Part shown: piece after piece, positions 18,190 through 28,507 of the stretch
Numbering within the stretch: the stretch's first letter is position 1
How the letters are laid out: each line of letters begins with the position of its first letter
NCBI RefSeq assembly: GCF_024586915.1
Contig: NZ_JANBVS010000003.1
Span: 248,001-312,000 of the forward strand
Direction: 5' to 3'
DNA from: Bradyrhizobium sp. SRS-191
GTDB taxonomy: Bacteria; Pseudomonadota; Alphaproteobacteria; Rhizobiales; Xanthobacteraceae
DNA: 64,000 nucleotides
Position numbers and translations under genes: made by a program
The notes under the pieces: model-generated
Databases searched by the model: none
What the model was told of the DNA's origin: nothing
Seen by the model: only the letters and a program-made list of their open reading frames with translations

Positions 18190-18717
18190 ATGGATTTGAT
18201 GGTGCGATCGAGGTTTGCGGCGCTGCTCGCGTTCGCCGTGGTGTTTGGGGGCAAGGCTGGGACGGCGGCTCACGCCGCGCCGCAGGACGAAGCGGCCAAG
18301 CAACAGGCGCCCAAGCAAAACGCGTCCAAGCAACACGCGTCCAAGCGGCAAGCGAACAAGGGACAGGCGGCTAAGGGACAAGCGCCCAAGGGCGACGCCA
18401 CGGTCGAGATCACGCGAACGACAGACTTCCTCTATCTCGGGGTGAATGCCACGGTGGAGATCAACGGCGCCAAGGTGGCGAGCCTTGGCCGCGGCGAGAG
18501 CTACAGCGGCCCGCTCCCGCCGGGCGACACGACGATCGTCGTCTCGGCCTGGTCCTCGCCGGGCTCGTCGAACATCCATTTCGACGCCGAGCCCGGCAAG
18601 GCCTATCGGATGGTGGTGGGTCCGCGTGGAAATAACTTTGGGGCCAGCATGGTCGGAGGCCTCATCGGCGCGGCGATCGAAGGCGGCGGCGCCTTCGAGA
18701 TCGTGCCGGCGAAGTGA
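18190..18717 (+). CDS. Secreted protein with K/A/Q pentapeptide repeats and a DUF2846-like domain
   Basis: A 175-aa protein with a signal peptide (hydrophobic core AALLAFAVVFGGKAG, likely cut after AHA). Next comes a low-complexity stretch of about 30 residues in pentapeptide periods (QAPKQ, NASKQ, HASKR, QANKG, QAAKG, QAPKG). The C-terminal ~100 residues resemble DUF2846: SLGRGESYSGPLPPGDTTI and DAEPGKAYRMVVGPR suggest a small beta domain of a cell-envelope protein. No lipobox is seen. An upstream TTG in frame could add 7 residues. The repeat stretch probably acts as a flexible, positively charged spacer. Confidence 0.75.
   Translation: MDLMVRSRFAALLAFAVVFGGKAGTAAHAAPQDEAAKQQAPKQNASKQHASKRQANKGQAAKGQAPKGDATVEITRTTDFLYLGVNATVEINGAKVASLGRGESYSGPLPPGDTTIVVSAWSSPGSSNIHFDAEPGKAYRMVVGPRGNNFGASMVGGLIGAAIEGGGAFEIVPAK
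18298..18387 (+). repeat. 15-bp minisatellite, six units, in frame
   Basis: Six imperfect tandem copies of a 15-base unit (type AAGCAACAGGCGCCC) lie inside the secreted-protein gene. The period is a multiple of three, so unit gain or loss keeps the frame. The substitutions between units indicate it is not a very recent expansion. Confidence 0.85.
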
Positions 18718-18790
18718 GCAGCGAAAAAGCCTTTCGCCGTCCCTGCCCCGCCGTCTCACGACGTCGCAATCGACGTCGCGCCACGATCGA

Positions 18791-18921
18791 CGTCATTCCG
18801 GGGCAAGGCCGCAGGCCTTGAACCCGGAATCCCGAGATTGGCTTGCGCGCGTCAACAAGCTCGAGATTCCAGGTTCAATCGTCAGACGCGGCTGCGTCTG
18901 ACGATTGAACCTGGAATGACG
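18791..18921. repeat. Dispersed repeat with a perfect 24-bp hairpin
   Basis: Outer ends CGTCATTCC and GGAATGACG are inverted. Inside, 18866-18889 and 18894-18917 form a perfect 24-base stem with a 4-base loop (GGCT). It fills the gap between convergent genes (secreted protein and moaB). The motifs are typical of intergenic repeats of Bradyrhizobium and its relatives. Confidence 0.85.
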
Positions 18922-18935
18922 GAGTGGACTGCCAA

Positions 18936-19496
18936 CTAAGCCGTCGCGCCTTGCGCCTTCGGCCGCCGCAGATGTTCATCGAGCCGCGGCATGATCTCGA
19001 CGAAGTTGCAGGGCCGCGTGCGGTAGTCGAGCTGGGCGGCGAGGATGCCGTCCCAGCCGTCGCGGCACGCCCCGGGCGAGCCCGGCAGGCAGAAGATGTA
19101 GGTCGCGCCGGCCACGCCGGCTGTCGCCCGGCTCTGGATCGTCGACGTCCCGATCTTGGCGTGGCTCAGCAGATGGAAGGCGATGGAGAAGCCATCCATC
19201 CGCTTCTCGAACAGCGGCTCGATCGCCTCCGGCGTCACGTCGCGGCCGGTGAAGCCGGTGCCGCCGGTGGTGATGATGACGTCGACGCCGGGATCGGCGA
19301 TCCACGCCTTCACCACCGCGCGGATCTTCTCGACATCGTCGGTGACGATGTCGCGCGCGGCGAGCTTGTGGCCGGCGGCGGTCAGCCGATCGCTCAAGGT
19401 ATTGCCGGACTTGTCGTCGGCGAGCGATCGCGTGTCGGACACCGTCAGCACGGCGATGTTGAGGGGAATGAAGCTCTTGCTCTCGTCGATCGCCAT
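18936..19496 (-). CDS. moaB: Molybdenum cofactor biosynthesis protein B
   Basis: A 186-aa MoaB/Mog-fold protein for molybdopterin maturation (adenylylation of molybdopterin in MoaB/MogA-type proteins). The signature VDVIITTGGTGFTGRDVTPEA is at about residues 71-91, and the C-terminal half has CLPGSPGACRDGWD. Length and motif match MoaB. It lies 17 bases downstream of the metallopeptidase gene on the same strand, so the two are probably cotranscribed, though no functional link is evident. Confidence 0.92.
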   Translation of the reverse strand: MAIDESKSFIPLNIAVLTVSDTRSLADDKSGNTLSDRLTAAGHKLAARDIVTDDVEKIRAVVKAWIADPGVDVIITTGGTGFTGRDVTPEAIEPLFEKRMDGFSIAFHLLSHAKIGTSTIQSRATAGVAGATYIFCLPGSPGACRDGWDGILAAQLDYRTRPCNFVEIMPRLDEHLRRPKAQGATA

Positions 19497-19513
19497 CGTG
19501 ACTCCGCCCTTCC

Positions 19514-20440
19514 CTAGAGCTGCGCGTTCGCGGCGAACGTGTTGCAGGCCTGCACCGTGCCCTGCTGGTAGCCGATCATGAACCAGCGCTTGCGCTGCGC
19601 GGCCGAGCCGTGCGTGAACGAGTCCGGCACCACGCGGCCCGTGGCCTTGCGCTGCAAGGTGTCGTCACCGATCGCCGACGCCGTGGTCAGCGCCGCGTCG
19701 ATGTCGCCATCCTCGAGGAAGCCCGGCCGCTTCTTGGCCTCGCGGTTGACCCAGACGCCGGAGAGACAGTCCGCCTGCAACTCGACCTTGACCTGCAGCG
19801 CGTTGGCCTCGGCCTTGTTGTCGACCTGCTGCTGCATCCGGGTCACGCGCGGCAGGATGCCGAGCAGGTTCTGGACATGGTGGCCGGCCTCATGCGCGAT
19901 GATGTAGGCCGCGGTGAACTTGCAGGCGTTGCCCTGGCAGCCGCGGAAGCGCGTCTCGACCTCGCGGAAGAAATTGGTGTCGAGGAAGATCTGCTTGTCC
20001 GGCGGACAATAGAACGGTCCCATCGCCGACTGCGCCATGCCGCAGCGGCCGCCATTGGTGCTGTTGCGAAACAGCACGATCTTCGGCCCGGTGTAATTCT
20101 GGCCGCTCGACTGGAAGATCTCGCTCCAGCGGTCGTCTATCTCGCCGAGCACGCCGGCGATCATGTCGCCCATCTCGTCCTTCGGCGCGCCGGTCTTGCC
20201 GGGCGAGCGCCGATCGGCCTGATAGCTCGGCGAGCTGCCATGGCTCACCATCTCGGCGCCGCCGATCAGGATGCGCGGGTCGATGCCGAAGGCGTAGCCG
20301 ATCAGGCCGAGCACGATGATGGTGCCGATGCCGAGCCCGCCGCCGCCGATCGGCAGGCCCATACCACCGCCCATGCCGCCGCCGCCATCGTCGCGACGGT
20401 CGTCGATGTCGTCGCTGCGACGGAAATCATCGTAACGCAT
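19514..20440 (-). CDS. Neutral zinc metallopeptidase (YpfJ family)
   Basis: A 308-aa membrane-anchored metallopeptidase. A Gly/Asp-rich N-terminus (DDGGGGMGGGMG) precedes one membrane segment (GIGTIIVLGLIGYAF, about residues 37-51). The periplasmic domain contains the zinc motif HEAGH (in YIIAHEAGHHVQN) and a downstream ELQADCLSGVW, supplying the third ligand. This layout is that of the YpfJ/zinc_peptidase family. Substrate unknown. The gene is divergent from ccrM, with 385 bases between starts. Confidence 0.9.
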   Translation of the reverse strand: MRYDDFRRSDDIDDRRDDGGGGMGGGMGLPIGGGGLGIGTIIVLGLIGYAFGIDPRILIGGAEMVSHGSSPSYQADRRSPGKTGAPKDEMGDMIAGVLGEIDDRWSEIFQSSGQNYTGPKIVLFRNSTNGGRCGMAQSAMGPFYCPPDKQIFLDTNFFREVETRFRGCQGNACKFTAAYIIAHEAGHHVQNLLGILPRVTRMQQQVDNKAEANALQVKVELQADCLSGVWVNREAKKRPGFLEDGDIDAALTTASAIGDDTLQRKATGRVVPDSFTHGSAAQRKRWFMIGYQQGTVQACNTFAANAQL

Positions 20441-21959
<1,519 letters not shown>

Positions 21960-21962
21960 GGC

Positions 21963-23006
21963 TCACGACCTCTGGCGGCCCTGTCCGGAATAGCGCGCCA
22001 GCAGGTCTTCGACCTCGTACTGCTCGTCATAGCGCACGTCGTCACGGGGCACGACCGAGACCTGCGCCATGCGCTGCGGCTCGCGGCGCTGAAGCCCCGG
22101 GTGGAAACTGTCCACCGCCGGCAGGTGCATGCGATCGAGCTCCGGCTCGGCCGGCCAGCGCGACACGCGGCGCGCGGCGACGGGCTCGAGGCGCAGTTGC
22201 CGCTTGGCCCGTGCGCGCGCCAGCAGGACGCTGGTCGAGAACCCCGCAACCGCGACAGCCCCGAGGAACGCGAACAGGCGCGTGCGCGCGGCTTCATCAT
22301 TGAGTCCAGTCACCGAGGTCGCCGGAGCGGCGTCGGCCACCGTCTGTGACATCGTGGTGGACGCAGCGATGTCGGCGGGCGCGGCATCGCTCGTCGCGGC
22401 AGCGACGGTGTAGGACGACGATCGCGGCGCCGGCGCGGGCTGCGCCTGCAGCGTGCCCGACGAATCCGGCCAGCGCGTCGCAACAGCAGAATCACTTGGA
22501 GCGGCATCGCTCGCCTCGGCCGTCGGCGCTGAGCTCACCGGTGCGGGCGCGGCGGGCGCCGTCGCCACGGACGGCGCGGCGGCCGGCGCAGGCGCCGCGG
22601 GAAATGCGGCAACCGGCGGGAACAAAGTGGACGACCGCGTCGCTGCGCTCGGGACCACCGACGTCGGCTTGATCTCGTCGCCGGCCTGATTCGCCGATGA
22701 CTGGATTTCCGCACGCGCATCGGCCGCGGACGACGACAGCGCCGTGCGATCCCGATGCGAAGCCAATTTGCGCGCGGTGAGCGAGGCGCCCTGCGCCGCG
22801 CGATCATCCTCGCGAAGATACCAGCACTGCTTCTTAGTCGCACGATCGACGCGATAGAACCAATGCTTTCCAGCCGGAGTCTCCCCAGGCTTTGCAAGGC
22901 ATTCGTCAGCAGCCGATGCCGGTTGAAACTCGACTGTCACCGCAGCCGCTCCCACCAGCACGGCAGCAGCAACACACGGCAACAAGCTCGCCGTTCGATT
23001 CGTCAT
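21963..23006 (-). CDS. Exported, membrane-anchored hypothetical protein with Ala/Pro/Ser-rich linker
   Basis: A 347-aa protein with an N-terminal signal peptide (CVAAAVLVGAAAV, cut near ASA). A small N-terminal block CLAKPGETPAGKHWFYRVDRATKKQCWYL contains two cysteines and several aromatics. A long Ala/Pro/Ser-rich linker follows (about residues 95-235), then one membrane segment (LFAFLGAVAVAGFSTSVLLA) and a basic cytoplasmic tail. It thus looks like a single-pass sensor or anchor protein. I do not recognise a named family. It converges on ccrM with 3 bases between stops. Confidence 0.7.
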   Translation of the reverse strand: MTNRTASLLPCVAAAVLVGAAAVTVEFQPASAADECLAKPGETPAGKHWFYRVDRATKKQCWYLREDDRAAQGASLTARKLASHRDRTALSSSAADARAEIQSSANQAGDEIKPTSVVPSAATRSSTLFPPVAAFPAAPAPAAAPSVATAPAAPAPVSSAPTAEASDAAPSDSAVATRWPDSSGTLQAQPAPAPRSSSYTVAAATSDAAPADIAASTTMSQTVADAAPATSVTGLNDEAARTRLFAFLGAVAVAGFSTSVLLARARAKRQLRLEPVAARRVSRWPAEPELDRMHLPAVDSFHPGLQRREPQRMAQVSVVPRDDVRYDEQYEVEDLLARYSGQGRQRS

Positions 23007-23433
23007 CAGTCCTCCGACGATTCAACGCGCCCCCGTTGCGCCGTTTCGGCGATGACTTCGTTCGGAATAAGGCTGCCGAGGTTCCATTTGTCGAAACAAT
23101 GTTAGAACAGCGGTGTCCTTTGGATGCGTTCTAATTTTTTTGGGCTGTTTTGTCGCAGCAACAGCGGGAATACGACGCGATGTGCCCGCTCATTCCGCGT
23201 CGTCGTGTTGGCGACAACACGCGGATGTGAGACGGATCGCACAAGAAAAATCATGCATGCCACTCACCGCAAGCGGCTCGCGTAAGCAATAGCCACGCGC
23301 GAACGCTGCGGATGACATCAAGCATCTTCAACTTGCATCCTACGCGAAGACGATGCTCCGCGCAGAGGTTGATGGCGTGGAGCCGAGCGCAATCGATTGC
23401 GTATCAGCTTCGTCGCGCGACACGCGCGATGAC
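23007..23433. other. 427-base intergenic region without a gene
   Basis: It lies upstream of the exported protein gene and downstream of the EF-hand gene, both on the minus strand. It is less GC-rich near 23095-23150 (a TTCTAATTTTTTTGGG stretch). The small inverted repeat GTGTTG-GCGA-CAACAC lies near 23207-23222. Open frames through it show no plausible start or family. Promoter elements for the exported protein gene are expected near its start at 23006, but none could be identified. Confidence 0.5.
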
Positions 23434-25077
23434 TCAACGGGACCGGCAGGCGCCGCCCTTGCTTTCGCCGGTCTCCTCGACGACCACGCAAGAATGACCG
23501 GGATCGCCGTCGGAATAGGGCGTGCCTTTCATGACCAGGAACGTCACCGAATGCGCGCCATACAGCCCGGCCGGAAAACGGATCTTGCTGCGAACGAGAT
23601 ATTCGCCGCTGCGATTCTCGCTAAGCGCTCCTGACGCGAGTAGTTGAACGATTCCGGCCTGCGACGGCAGCACCTCGTAGGGCACTGCGGGCACGGGGCT
23701 CACCACCGTCTTCGGGTCGATCTCCATCACGCCGCCTGGAAAGAAGCGCATCATTTCGTCGCGCGCACAGCTCGGGCCCATCTGGATGGTGGCGTTTCCA
23801 CCACTGCCGATGATCGTCAGCGAGCCCTCGCGCTTGCGAATGATCAGCGGACCATCACGCTCGTCGCGCGCCGTCTCGATCTTGCCTGACGGCGCCGAGA
23901 AGGCGCTGACGGAGTATCTCGCGGCAACCACGTCCGGCGCCTTTCCGGTCATCCGACGGACCGCCCCTGCACTCACCAGGGAGCCACTCGAGGGGGCCTC
24001 GGAGAAATAGCTGAGACAGTTCGTCCGCTTCAGGAAGCTGACGCGCTCGGCGGCAACGCCGGTCACGCCCGCGAGCGGCACAGCTTGCGCGTCAGTCCGG
24101 TTGGGACGGTTCTCCATGCTGGTCGCGACGATCCGCTCGATGCGCTCGACGGCGCCCGAGACCTGCCAGATCGTGGCGCGATGGGTCGGAACAACGATGT
24201 AGAGCGGCTCGCTACCCGGCTCGATCACGATGCGCCCGGCGCGCACTTCGACGTCCTGCGAGCCCAGCGTGACATTCGACAGCGCTTCCGCCTCGTAGCC
24301 GCCGAACAGCATGACTCTGGCGTTGTCGGAGGCCGCGGGCAGCTCACAGCCTGCCCGCTCGGTCTCCTCCTTCTTAGCGGCGGCCGCACGGATCAAGCTC
24401 TGGCTGTAGTCGGTCGCCTCCTGCTGCGAGATGGTGCCGTTGCCGTCGGCATCGACCTTGCGGAACACGGCTTCAGCGACGCTCAGATAATCCTGCAGAG
24501 TCACCTCGTCCTTGCCGGCGGCGTCCAGCGTCCGGCGGATGCGCCCCGCTGCTGCGCTGCTGTTCCCCTGCGCAACAGGCAGCTTGACCGCCTCCGCCAT
24601 AGAGATCCTGCCGTCCTTGTCCGCGTCGAGCGCCATCAACCGCTCAACGGTGCTGTCGATCTGCCTGTCCGGAGAGAAGCTGCTGCGGCCCCTTTGAGCC
24701 TGCCCCAGCTGGACTCTCAGCTCATAGCGCATCGTCCGCCGAATCTCGTCCTCGGTGACGAAGCCGTCGCCGTTCAGATCGTAGCGGAGCACGCCCTGAA
24801 GCGACTGGTACCTGGCCTGGACCGCCTCCATCGTGCCGTGCAGATCGACATCGCGCGCCATGAGCCGACCGTCACCGTCCGCGTCGAGCTCCAGGAACTC
24901 GTTGCGCTGTTGGTCGAGAACGTTCTCGAGCGTTGCCCCGGCCTGCACCCGCGCCAGCAACATCGGCAGGGTCCAATCCGGCTTCTGTTCTGCGCGCGCG
25001 GACGAGGTGGCGACCATCAGCGCCGCTGTCGCCCCCGCGATGATCGCCGATCGAACTATTCTTTGCTGACGAGACAT
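23434..25077 (-). CDS. Exported EF-hand calcium-binding protein
   Basis: A 547-aa protein with a signal peptide (cleavage after SSARA, residue ~29). Four canonical EF-hand loops follow: residues 65-76 (DADGDGRLMARD), 100-111 (DLNGDGFVTEDE), 151-162 (DADKDGRISMAE) and 209-220 (DADGNGTISQQE). A degenerate loop DAAGKDEVTLQD at 185-196 pairs with the last one. The C-terminal ~320 residues form an unrecognised, beta-rich domain with GGYEAEALSNVTLGSQDVEV and DGDPGHSCVVVEET. It is presumably periplasmic or secreted and calcium-responsive; the binding partner is unknown. It follows the phytochrome gene by 141 bases on the same strand. Confidence 0.83.
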   Translation of the reverse strand: MSRQQRIVRSAIIAGATAALMVATSSARAEQKPDWTLPMLLARVQAGATLENVLDQQRNEFLELDADGDGRLMARDVDLHGTMEAVQARYQSLQGVLRYDLNGDGFVTEDEIRRTMRYELRVQLGQAQRGRSSFSPDRQIDSTVERLMALDADKDGRISMAEAVKLPVAQGNSSAAAGRIRRTLDAAGKDEVTLQDYLSVAEAVFRKVDADGNGTISQQEATDYSQSLIRAAAAKKEETERAGCELPAASDNARVMLFGGYEAEALSNVTLGSQDVEVRAGRIVIEPGSEPLYIVVPTHRATIWQVSGAVERIERIVATSMENRPNRTDAQAVPLAGVTGVAAERVSFLKRTNCLSYFSEAPSSGSLVSAGAVRRMTGKAPDVVAARYSVSAFSAPSGKIETARDERDGPLIIRKREGSLTIIGSGGNATIQMGPSCARDEMMRFFPGGVMEIDPKTVVSPVPAVPYEVLPSQAGIVQLLASGALSENRSGEYLVRSKIRFPAGLYGAHSVTFLVMKGTPYSDGDPGHSCVVVEETGESKGGACRSR

Positions 25078-25218
25078 GCGTCCTCCCCGCTGGCTGCATC
25101 GCCTCCTCTAGCGCAGATCGCGGAAACATCGGACGACACCTCGACATCAATCGCGCGCCAACGTAAATCGGATCACGCAGGCAAGATGAAATTCGCCGCC
25201 GCTGCGGTAATGATCGAT

Positions 25219-27786
25219 TTACCGAGCGGGATCGTCGCGACCGGCGGCCGCCTGCTTCAGCATCTTCGACAGGGCCTTCTCGACGAGCTCGCGCGTATAC
25301 GGCTTCTGGATCACCGGCGCGTCGGCGAGCTCGGCCGGGATCGGCGCGCGCTCGCCATAGCCGGTGGCGAACATGAAGGGCACCCCGAGCTCCTTCAACC
25401 TGTGTCCGACCGGCAGGCTGCTCTCGGCACCGAGATTGATGTCGAGCAGCGCGAAGCTCGGCACGGCGCGTTCGATCGACTTTAGCGCCTGATTGACCGA
25501 GGCCGCCGTGTCGATGTGACGCGCGCCGAGCTCGAGCAGGATCACTTCGGCGCCCATCGCGATGATCAGATTGTCCTCGACGATCAGAACCGTCCCGGAC
25601 AGCCGCGCCGCTTCTTCCTGCTTCTGCTGATGACGAGACGGCGCGCCTGACATCGCCGGCACCATCTGCACGAAATTGGCGGGGATGACGAACCGCGCCT
25701 GCACGCCGAGCAGGTCGAAGCGGATCTCGGCATCGCCCTTGAGATCGAACGGCACCGAGCGCTCGATGATCGTGGTGCCGAAGCCGCGCCGCGTCGGCGG
25801 CTGCACCGGCGGGCCGCCGCTCTCCTTCCAGTCGATGACCAGGCTCGATCCGGGATCGAGCCGCCACAGCACCTGGACCTGGCCGGTGGAATCGGCGAGC
25901 GCGCCATACTTGGCCGAGTTGGTCATCATCTCGTGCACGACGAGCGCCAGCGTCGCGAACGCCTTGGGGTCGAGCGCGACGTCAGGACCCTCCATGCGCA
26001 CGCGCCCTGCCCGCGCGCCGAGATAGGCGCCGGCCTCCGATTCGAGCAGATGGCGCAGCGCCACCGGCGCCCAATTGAGATTGGTGATCTGGTCATGCGC
26101 GCGCGCCAGCGCCTGGATGCGGCCGCCGAGCACGGAGGCGAACTCCTCCACCGACGTCGCGGTGTCCTTGCTCTGCGCAACGAGGCCGCGCACCAGGCTC
26201 AGGATGTTGCGGACGCGATGATTGAGCTCGGCGATCATCAGCTCCTGCCGCTCCTGCGCGCCGCGCCGCTCGCGCGCTGCGAGCTCCGACAATTGCAGGA
26301 TCACTTCCAGCAGCGTGACACGCAAGCTCTCGGCGATGCGCAGGTCCGCCGCGGACCACGGCTTCGACTGGCCGGCCACCGTCTGCTGCCACAGCTCGAA
26401 GCTCTTGCGCGGCGTCAGGCGCGCGCCGAGCGGACCTTCGGCATAGACCTTGTTGGGATCGCCGGCCCAGTTGACCGAGCGCAGCACCTCGCGGCGGAAG
26501 AAGATCAGGCAGTCGCGCGGCGCGCGCGAGATCGGGATGGCGAGGAAGCCCGCGGCGCGATCGCGGAACGCCTCGCCCGCTGCATACACCTTGGCGATCT
26601 CGGCGCTGGCGCAGATGCGTCCGGGCGAGGTGCGATTGATGAAGCCGATGAGGTCCTGCACCTCCGCTTCCGTCGGCGTCTCGCCATCGAGCGTGATCCC
26701 GTCGTCGGACCACACCGCAAGGCCGTCGCATTCGATCATCTGGCGATAATCAGCGACGAACTCCAGAATCGCGCGCTTGCTGTGCGCCTGCCCCGCGGCG
26801 CGCTCGATCAGCCGCTCCTGGATCTGGTGCGCGCGGCTTTCGTAGGCGACGTCGGTCTCGCGCTCCCGGGCCTCGAGCAGCCAGGAATACATCTGGCCGA
26901 ACAGCTCGGCCGCGGTGCGCTTCTCGAAGGACAGGTGACGCGGCGAATAATGATGGCAGGCGAACAGCCCCCACAGCTTGCCGTCGCGCAGGATCGAGAC
27001 CGACATCGAGGCGCCGACGCCCATGTTGCGCAGATACTCGATGTGGACCGGCGAGACCGCGCGCAGCACGCTCATCGACAGGTCGAGCAGGCCTGCATTG
27101 TGCGCCGGTGTCGACATCAGCGGCGCCGGCACAGCGTTGATGTCGGCGATGATGCGCAGCCAGTTGCGCTGATAGAGCTGCCGCGCCTGCCTCGGAATGT
27201 CCGAGGCAGGGTAGTGCAATCCGAGAAAAGGCTCGAGGCCGGAGCCCGCGGTCTCGGCAATGACCTCGCCCGAGCCATCCGGATGGAAGCGGTAGACCAT
27301 GACGCGATCGAAGCCGGTCAACAGCTTGAGCTGCCGCGCCGCCTCCTGCGCGAGGTCCGTCATGCCGGTCGTCTTGCGGATGCGGCCGAGCATCAGCCGC
27401 ACCAGTTCGCCCGAATTGACTCCCGCCTCGATCAGGCTGGGCTCCGCCTCGACGACCAGATAGGCGCCGGAGAAATGGATGGCGAGATCGAACAGCCGGC
27501 CATGTCCCTGCAGGTCGACGCCGAACACGCGCTCGACCGCATCAGGACCACTGAGATAATCGACGCGCGCGCGGATCACCGCCGTGGCACTCTCCGACAT
27601 CACCGCGGTCAGCGGCTTGTGCAGAATCCAGCCGATGTCGCCGCCGAGAAAGTCCGGCGCGTTCTCCGAGGCCATGCAGATCGTGAAATCCGACACCAGC
27701 GCCAGCAGGAAGCCGAACGGCTGAACGTGGCCCGGCACGTGGATCGGCTCACGATCGCAATTGGTGAGATTGACCGGCTCGTTCAT
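25219..27786 (-). CDS. bphP: Bacteriophytochrome hybrid kinase: PAS-GAF-PHY, HWE kinase, receiver
   Basis: A red/far-red photoreceptor of 855 aa. The biliverdin-attachment cysteine of bacteriophytochromes is Cys10 (NLTNCDREPIHVPG). The GAF motif PASDIP is at 193-198, and the PHY tongue motif PRKSF at 459-463. The GAF position that is Cys in plant/cyanobacterial phytochromes is Ile here (SPVHIEYL), supporting biliverdin. The kinase is HWE/HisKA_2 type: His523 in ELNHRVRN and the W-x-E motif in DWKESGG (653-655). A C-terminal receiver domain carries Asp782 in LLDINLG. The start codon overlaps the heme oxygenase stop (ATGA), and its product supplies the chromophore. The output pathway is unknown. 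Confidence 0.94.
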   Translation of the reverse strand: MNEPVNLTNCDREPIHVPGHVQPFGFLLALVSDFTICMASENAPDFLGGDIGWILHKPLTAVMSESATAVIRARVDYLSGPDAVERVFGVDLQGHGRLFDLAIHFSGAYLVVEAEPSLIEAGVNSGELVRLMLGRIRKTTGMTDLAQEAARQLKLLTGFDRVMVYRFHPDGSGEVIAETAGSGLEPFLGLHYPASDIPRQARQLYQRNWLRIIADINAVPAPLMSTPAHNAGLLDLSMSVLRAVSPVHIEYLRNMGVGASMSVSILRDGKLWGLFACHHYSPRHLSFEKRTAAELFGQMYSWLLEARERETDVAYESRAHQIQERLIERAAGQAHSKRAILEFVADYRQMIECDGLAVWSDDGITLDGETPTEAEVQDLIGFINRTSPGRICASAEIAKVYAAGEAFRDRAAGFLAIPISRAPRDCLIFFRREVLRSVNWAGDPNKVYAEGPLGARLTPRKSFELWQQTVAGQSKPWSAADLRIAESLRVTLLEVILQLSELAARERRGAQERQELMIAELNHRVRNILSLVRGLVAQSKDTATSVEEFASVLGGRIQALARAHDQITNLNWAPVALRHLLESEAGAYLGARAGRVRMEGPDVALDPKAFATLALVVHEMMTNSAKYGALADSTGQVQVLWRLDPGSSLVIDWKESGGPPVQPPTRRGFGTTIIERSVPFDLKGDAEIRFDLLGVQARFVIPANFVQMVPAMSGAPSRHQQKQEEAARLSGTVLIVEDNLIIAMGAEVILLELGARHIDTAASVNQALKSIERAVPSFALLDINLGAESSLPVGHRLKELGVPFMFATGYGERAPIPAELADAPVIQKPYTRELVEKALSKMLKQAAAGRDDPAR

Positions 27787-28376
27787 GCGGATGCCATCGC
27801 GGTCGCAAACACCGCGAAGGTCTCGCGCGCACTCGCAATCGTCCGTCGCTGATCGTCCGGCGTCATCGGCTCGTCGGCGAGCTGAGCAAGGAAGCTGCGC
27901 CACAGCCCCTGGCCCGCCCCATGCCGCAGATAGCGCGTGGCTCGACGCACGCGCGGATCCGCCGACGCGGTGACGATGCGCAGCAGATAGACCGCGCCGA
28001 GGCGCGATCCTTCCAGGACATAGAGCGTGCCAAACACGAAAGGACGATCCAGCGGCCGGGGCGGCAGCTCGATCTGAGCGGCCCGGCCGTTGAGATCTGC
28101 AAGATCCGCACAGATCGCCTCCGCGCGGCGACGCACCGGCCAGTCGCCGAGGACAGCGTCGGCGCCGGCGCGGTCGAGCATCTGTTCCAGCGGCAACAGC
28201 GCGGCCGCGCTCGCCTGCAGGAACCGGCGATAATGTGCGGTCGTTGTCAGGTCGAAGCGGCTGAGACGCTCGTCCAGGGCGTGATGGGCCGCCGATGTGG
28301 CGGCCTTCAATCGGTCGCGAATGCCGTCGGTGTCGTCAGCGCGAATGGGATCATCGGTAAGGGCAGCCAGCGGCAT
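27783..28376 (-). CDS. bphO: Biliverdin-producing heme oxygenase (BphO/HmuO type)
   Basis: A 197-aa heme oxygenase that opens heme to biliverdin, CO and iron. The N-terminal helix has RLKAATSAAHHALDERL with the probable proximal histidine. The distal-helix glycine-rich segment is FGTLYVLEGSRLGAVYLLR, a hallmark of phytochrome-associated heme oxygenases. The stop overlaps the phytochrome ATG by four bases, so chromophore and apoprotein are likely cotranslated. The start is placed at MPLAALTDD; the frame is open much further upstream, but that part is a shadow of the neighbouring GST gene. The ribosome site is weak, so the exact start is uncertain. Confidence 0.9.
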   Translation of the reverse strand: MPLAALTDDPIRADDTDGIRDRLKAATSAAHHALDERLSRFDLTTTAHYRRFLQASAAALLPLEQMLDRAGADAVLGDWPVRRRAEAICADLADLNGRAAQIELPPRPLDRPFVFGTLYVLEGSRLGAVYLLRIVTASADPRVRRATRYLRHGAGQGLWRSFLAQLADEPMTPDDQRRTIASARETFAVFATAMASA

Positions 28377-28507
28377 CAAGGGGCTCAAAAAAAGAGATGG
28401 GCCGCAGGCGCGCCACGGCCTCATGCAACGTCGCTGGAATGGGGCAGTTCCCTCTCCAGCGCGCTTTTTTCTCGCGCGATAGTGCCCAGCCGGTTCTTCT
28501 CCCTCCC

